This document shows positions 6,945-9,820 of a stretch of DNA of 9,820 nt, in pieces. Position 1 is the stretch's first letter, and each line of letters starts with the position of its first letter. This stretch comes from Bacteroidales bacterium UBA1797. Lineage in GTDB: Bacteria; Bacteroidota; Bacteroidia; Bacteroidales; VadinHA17. The translations under genes were made by a program, and so were the position numbers. The DNA lies in the NCBI GenBank assembly GCA_002319885.1, contig DCFT01000060.1, positions 1 to 9,820 of the forward strand. The letters are read 5' to 3'. A model generated the notes under the pieces. It made no database searches, was not told the DNA's origin, and was given only the letters and a program-made list of their open reading frames with translations.

Positions 6945-6962
6945 ATTGAAATTGATTCAATT
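6945..6962. promoter_or_regulatory. Operator-like inverted repeats within the ricT promoter
   Basis: Two overlapping inverted repeats occupy the promoter. One is ATTGAA-N5-TTCAAT (6945-6961), covering the -33 TTG. The other is AATTGA-T-TCAATT (6950-6962), inside the spacer. Either could bind a dimeric regulator. The DNA is AT-rich, so chance occurrence is not excluded. Confidence 0.3.
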
Positions 6963-6976
6963 ATTCACTACTTTTG
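6946..6976 (+). promoter_or_regulatory. Bacteroidota-type promoter of the ricT-gldH-trmB-ATL operon
   Basis: TTG (6946-6948), a 20-bp spacer and TACTTTTG (6969-6976) fit the Bacteroidota -33/-7 pattern (TTTG, about 20 bp, TAnnTTTG) with an exact -7 box. Transcription would begin near 6981-6983, leaving a leader of about 24 nt before the ricT ATG. It is the best promoter in the window. Confidence 0.6.
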
Positions 6977-7005
6977 CGAAGTAAAATCTGAATCAAAAGA
7001 GTTTT

Positions 7006-8157
7006 ATGACAGATAATGAAGATAATCAAGGGCAGACCGGAGAAGAAATCCGGATGCCTGACATAACATATAAACCAGGATACAATAAGCTGGATTCTTT
7101 CAACTGGTTGAAGGATTTACCTGAAACACCGGTGCTGAACGACATTGTGGAAATCCGATTCAAAAACACGAGGAAAGGATTTTTCAGAAATGTAAACGAC
7201 CTGAGACTTGAGATAGGTGATGTCGTTGCCGTAGAAGCCTCGCCGGGTCATGATATTGGAAGGGTATCAATGGTTGGACCGCTCGTTCAGGAACAATTAA
7301 AAAAGCTCAAAACGTATCCCGCACCCGATGATCTGAAAAAGGTTTACCGCAAGGCAAAAGCTGTTGATATCCAGAAATGGGAGGAGGCGAAAAAAATGGA
7401 AACCACTACCATGTTACGCTCCAGAAAGATTTCTGAAGAACTCAAACTTAATATGAAGATAGGCGACGTAGAATACCAGGGTGATAAGACAAAAGCCATA
7501 TTCTATTACATTGCCGATGAGAGAGTAGACTTCCGTCAGCTTATAAAAGTACTGGCCGATGAATTCAGGGTGAGAATAGAAATGCGTCAGATAGGTGCGC
7601 GCCAGGAAGCAGGAAGAATAGGAGGAATAGGCTCATGCGGAAGAGAACTTTGCTGTGCAACACATATTACCAATTTTATTTCTGTTACAACTACTCATGC
7701 AAAATATCAGGAGTTATCACTTAACCCACAGAAACTTGCCGGACAATGCAGTAAACTAAAATGCTGTCTTAACTTTGAACTCGACTGCTATGTTGATGCA
7801 CAGAGATCCTTTCCGCCAAGGGATGTTCCACTTGAAGCTCTCGACTGTACTGCTTATTTCCAAAAGCTGGAGGTTCATAAAGGTTTATATTGGTATTCAA
7901 CTGATCCTCATTCAAATGCAAATATTATAGCACTGCCGGTTCAGAGAGTCAGAGAAATTCAGGCTATCAACAGAAAAGGGAAAAAAGTCGAAAAACTTAA
8001 ACTGGTTGATGAGGCATGGGAGATTACACCTGTGTCACAGGACCTGTTGAAAAATAACAGCCTTACAAGATTCGATCCGCCAGAAAAGAAAAACCAGGAG
8101 AATAAGAATCCTCACAAAAGAAAAAACAGAAGATTCAATGATAAAAGGAATAAATAG
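7006..8157 (+). CDS. ricT: RicT/YaaT family protein (PSP1 domain)
   Basis: This 383-residue protein belongs to the PSP1/RicT family. In Bacillus subtilis RicT works with RicA and RicF in an Fe-S-containing complex that assists RNase Y-dependent mRNA processing and affects development. The diagnostic cysteine signature is complete: GSCGRELCC (209-217; Cys211, Cys216, Cys217) and GQCSKLKCCLNFE (246-258; Cys248, Cys253, Cys254), with Cys261 shortly after. Upstream is the PSP1 beta-rich region containing VEASPGHDIGRVS (76-88). The C-terminal tail (about 360-383) is Lys-, Arg- and Asn-rich and looks disordered, possibly nucleic-acid binding. No RicA or RicF partner is encoded in the window. It has its own promoter after holB, and its end overlaps gldH by 20 bp. 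The exact role in Bacteroidota is not established to my knowledge. Confidence 0.93.
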   Translation: MTDNEDNQGQTGEEIRMPDITYKPGYNKLDSFNWLKDLPETPVLNDIVEIRFKNTRKGFFRNVNDLRLEIGDVVAVEASPGHDIGRVSMVGPLVQEQLKKLKTYPAPDDLKKVYRKAKAVDIQKWEEAKKMETTTMLRSRKISEELKLNMKIGDVEYQGDKTKAIFYYIADERVDFRQLIKVLADEFRVRIEMRQIGARQEAGRIGGIGSCGRELCCATHITNFISVTTTHAKYQELSLNPQKLAGQCSKLKCCLNFELDCYVDAQRSFPPRDVPLEALDCTAYFQKLEVHKGLYWYSTDPHSNANIIALPVQRVREIQAINRKGKKVEKLKLVDEAWEITPVSQDLLKNNSLTRFDPPEKKNQENKNPHKRKNRRFNDKRNK

Positions 8158-8620
8158 ATTTTCATTTATTTTAATATTAACACTCTTATTATCACTCTTA
8201 TCATGCAACAGCAGGGTTATTTACACAAATTCCCAGGCTATGACCGGAGAAAGTTGGAAACTGATGGATATAGTAGTTTTTAAGGTCCCCATTACTGATA
8301 CCATTAACAGCAATAATGTAATTTTCACAATCAGAAATGGTTCATCCTATCCATTTCGTAATATTTTTCTTTTTGTGAGCACAACTTCACCCGACGGTAA
8401 AATGATTACTGATACTCTCCAGTATAATCTGGCTGATGAAAAAGGAAATTGGTATGGAAGAGGATTTGGTGATATTCATGAACTGAATCTGCCTTATAAA
8501 TCAAACGTATTTTTCCCCTTAAAAGGCACATATATATTTAAGATTCAACATGGCATGCGTGTGGAGAATCTGAGTGGCGTTTATGATTTCGGATTAAGGA
8601 TAGAAAAGTATAAAAAATAA
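8138..8620 (+). CDS. gldH: Gliding motility lipoprotein GldH
   Basis: GldH is a Bacteroidota-specific lipoprotein needed for gliding in Flavobacterium johnsoniae. It is also kept in many non-gliding relatives, so it is not proof of motility. The 160-residue sequence starts with a basic, hydrophobic signal (MIKGINRFSFILILTLLLSL) and lipobox LLSC, with Cys23 lipidated. The mature domain shows the family pattern: FRNIFLFVSTTSPDG (73-87), TDTLQYNLADEKGNWYGRGFGDIHE (about 91-115), and FPLKGTYIFKIQHGMR near the C-terminus. The ATG lies inside the last codons of ricT (20-bp overlap), pointing to translational coupling. No later start would keep the signal peptide intact. trmB follows after 10 bp. 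No other gld or spr genes are in the window. Confidence 0.93.
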   Translation: MIKGINRFSFILILTLLLSLLSCNSRVIYTNSQAMTGESWKLMDIVVFKVPITDTINSNNVIFTIRNGSSYPFRNIFLFVSTTSPDGKMITDTLQYNLADEKGNWYGRGFGDIHELNLPYKSNVFFPLKGTYIFKIQHGMRVENLSGVYDFGLRIEKYKK

Positions 8621-8625
8621 AACTC

Positions 8626-8633
8626 AGGAGGTG
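8626..8633 (+). promoter_or_regulatory. Shine-Dalgarno-like AGGAGGTG overlapping the trmB GTG start
   Basis: The sequence AGGAGGTG is fully complementary to the usual 3' end of 16S rRNA. Its last three bases are the GTG start of trmB, so there is no spacer. No ATG, GTG or TTG lies at the normal 5-9 nt distance. The conserved GKNKL N-terminus still favours GTG at 8631. Confidence 0.45.
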
Positions 8634-9341
8634 GGAAAGAACAAACTGGCCAGATGGACTGAGTTGGGATCTTATGAAAATGTAATCCAGCCTTTAATAG
8701 GAGATATTGCAGGCAAAGATCACCCTATAAAAGGTAAATGGAACAGGGAACTTTTCAAAAATACCAATCCAATTGTACTGGAACTTGGATGCGGCAAAGG
8801 GGAATACACTGTCGGGCTGGCAAACTCCTTTCCTGATAAAAATTATATAGGAATTGATATCAAGGGTGCCCGCATGTGGCGCGGAGCAAAAACAGCCAAT
8901 GAAAAGAAATTGCCAAATGCTGCCTTCCTGCGAACAAGAATTGAATTCATAACTTCTTTTTTTTCTGAAGATGAAGTTGATGAGATCTGGATTACCTTCC
9001 CTGATCCCCATCCGGGCGGAAGAAACTCAAATAAAAGGCTTACTTCCCCATGGTACCTTAACTCTTATCGCAGTTTTCTGAAAAACAAAGGCCTGATCCA
9101 TCTCAAAACAGACAACACCGAGCTTTTTGATTTCACAAATAAGGTTCTAACTTATAATAAACTGGAAACTGTCCTCTCCACTAAAGATCTGTATGATGAA
9201 AAAATTGAGGATCTTCTTTCAATCAAAACTCACTATGAAAAAATCTTTCTCGATGCAGGTCTGAAAATTAATTATCTTTCATTCAGACTTGATAAAGAAA
9301 AAATCATCGATAATGTCCCGGCCAAAGCTCAAATCGGATAA
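8631..9341 (+). CDS. trmB: tRNA (guanine-N7-)-methyltransferase
   Basis: TrmB methylates G46 in the variable loop of tRNAs using S-adenosylmethionine. The 236-residue protein has a class I methyltransferase fold: the SAM-binding loop VLELGCGKGEYT (49-60), acidic Asp76 in GIDIKGARMWRG, and the TrmB-specific ITFPDPHP (121-128). KRLT (135-138) and HLKTDN (157-162), which contribute to tRNA and active-site binding, follow. The GTG start gives MGKNKLARW, matching the N-terminus common in Bacteroidota homologues. The only in-frame upstream codons before a stop (8601) contain no ATG. It begins 10 bp after gldH, and its last 29 bp overlap the ATL gene, so it is part of the ricT operon. PDPHPGGRNSNKRLT is a slightly longer loop than the PDPQxKKxxKRLT I remember from Bacteroides. 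Confidence 0.96.
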   Translation: MGKNKLARWTELGSYENVIQPLIGDIAGKDHPIKGKWNRELFKNTNPIVLELGCGKGEYTVGLANSFPDKNYIGIDIKGARMWRGAKTANEKKLPNAAFLRTRIEFITSFFSEDEVDEIWITFPDPHPGGRNSNKRLTSPWYLNSYRSFLKNKGLIHLKTDNTELFDFTNKVLTYNKLETVLSTKDLYDEKIEDLLSIKTHYEKIFLDAGLKINYLSFRLDKEKIIDNVPAKAQIG

Positions 9342-9660
9342 TGACTTTTTTACTAAAGTTTATGAAGTGACAAAGTGCGTCCCGTACGGAAGGATAACTT
9401 CATATGGTGCAATTGCCCGTTATCTTGGCTCCGGAAGGTCAGCCCGCATGGTTGGATGGGCCCTTAATGTGAGCCATAATAATATGGAATTCATTCCGGC
9501 TCACAGGGTTGTTAACCGTAATGGCTTACTCACCGGAAAATATCACTTCGGTAATTCAACAACGATGGAACAACTGCTTCAAAATGAAGGCATCATTATT
9601 GAAAATGACAGAATAATGAATTTCGAGGAAAAATTCTGGGATCCTGCTATAGAACTTTAA
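9313..9660 (+). CDS. Alkyltransferase-like protein (ATL/MGMT-fold DNA-binding protein without the acceptor cysteine)
   Basis: The 115-residue protein matches the DNA-binding half of O6-alkylguanine-DNA alkyltransferase. VPYGRITSYGAIA (23-35) contains the recognition-helix Tyr31. SARMVGWALN (43-52) contains the arginine finger Arg45. In place of the active-site PCHR it has PAHR (62-65, Ala63), followed by VVNRNG. Without the cysteine it cannot accept an alkyl group. ATL proteins bind O6-alkylguanine, flip it out and pass the lesion to nucleotide excision repair. That role is inferred here from the family. The ATG at 9313 is preferred because it gives a compact N-terminus before the first helix. 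A TTG at 9289 would add eight Lys/Ser-rich residues. The start lies inside trmB (29-bp overlap), suggesting coupled translation as the last operon gene. Confidence 0.93.
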   Translation: MSRPKLKSDNDFFTKVYEVTKCVPYGRITSYGAIARYLGSGRSARMVGWALNVSHNNMEFIPAHRVVNRNGLLTGKYHFGNSTTMEQLLQNEGIIIENDRIMNFEEKFWDPAIEL

Positions 9661-9678
9661 ATAAGTCGACCTCCCTCA

Positions 9679-9734
9679 CCGCTAAAGCTAGCCTTTATAC
9701 CAGCCGCTAAGCTAATCTTTATACACATCTTTAT
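9679..9734. repeat. Degenerate short tandem repeat after the operon
   Basis: CCGCTAAAGCTAGCCTTTATAC (9679-9700) and CCGCTAAGCTAATCTTTATAC (9704-9724) are imperfect copies separated by 3 bp. A third partial copy, ACATCTTTATA, ends at 9734. No gene or clear terminator hairpin was seen in 9661-9820. Confidence 0.5.
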
Positions 9735-9801
9735 AAGAGTTCAAAAGAATTTAGAATAAAAATTTGAAAATCAGACATAAATGGCAATTCTCCAGGTTCT
9801 G

Positions 9802-9820
9802 TAAGATTCCTCACTTCGTT
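9802..9820. repeat. Possible edge of a dispersed intergenic repeat, cut by the window
   Basis: The final bases TAAGATTCCTCACTTCGTT resemble, from memory, the first half of a widespread palindromic intergenic word that continues as CGGAATGAC. The rest lies outside the window, so this cannot be confirmed here. Confidence 0.3.

Noticed and set aside
8694..9011. 105-codon minus-strand frame inside trmB
   Set aside because: Fully antisense to a well-conserved enzyme; a shadow frame.
9289..9312. TTG start extending the ATL protein by eight residues
   Set aside because: The added residues (IKKKSSI) match nothing in the family, and an ATG at 9313 gives the normal N-terminus.

Overview
The window looks like a chromosomal segment of a Bacteroidota bacterium, probably Bacteroidales-like. 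Three things point there: a gliding-motility lipoprotein GldH gene, promoters that fit the Bacteroidota pattern (TTG, about 20 bp, then TAnnTTTG), and the absence of Shine-Dalgarno sequences before nearly all genes. It is moderately AT-rich. Most genes are housekeeping, and I found no defence system, prophage, insertion sequence, CRISPR array or RNA gene. The less ordinary content is a LuxE-like adenylation protein paired with an orphan lipoprotein, an active-site-Cys-less MGMT homologue, and several fold-back intergenic repeats.

Left part (1-1782): a truncated minus-strand gene encodes the N-terminus of an exported, PorT-like outer-membrane beta-barrel protein. It diverges from a plus-strand gene for a secreted bleomycin-hydrolase-type (C1B) cysteine peptidase with an intact active site. 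The 248 bp between them holds short TTGAA repeats and a 14-bp palindrome.

Middle minus-strand block (1839-4946): pgk (phosphoglycerate kinase) is followed downstream by a 316-bp gap containing a 158-bp inverted-repeat element. Beyond the gap is a two-gene unit, an unrecognised lipoprotein and a LuxE-family adenylating protein, which overlap by ATGA. The 305-bp gap upstream of pgk holds a second, different fold-back element and predicted promoter boxes for pgk and for the divergent tpx.

Right plus-strand block (5252-9660): tpx (thiol peroxidase), holB (DNA polymerase III delta'), then ricT, gldH, trmB and an alkyltransferase-like (ATL) gene. The last four are tightly packed: ricT/gldH overlap by 20 bp, gldH/trmB are 10 bp apart, and trmB/ATL overlap by 29 bp. 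They probably form one operon driven by a well-formed Bacteroidota promoter just upstream of ricT. The operon links RNA metabolism (RicT, TrmB), an envelope lipoprotein (GldH) and DNA-alkylation sensing (ATL). The holB-ricT adjacency is also known from Bacillus. The final 160 bp contains short degenerate repeats and what may be the edge of another dispersed repeat.
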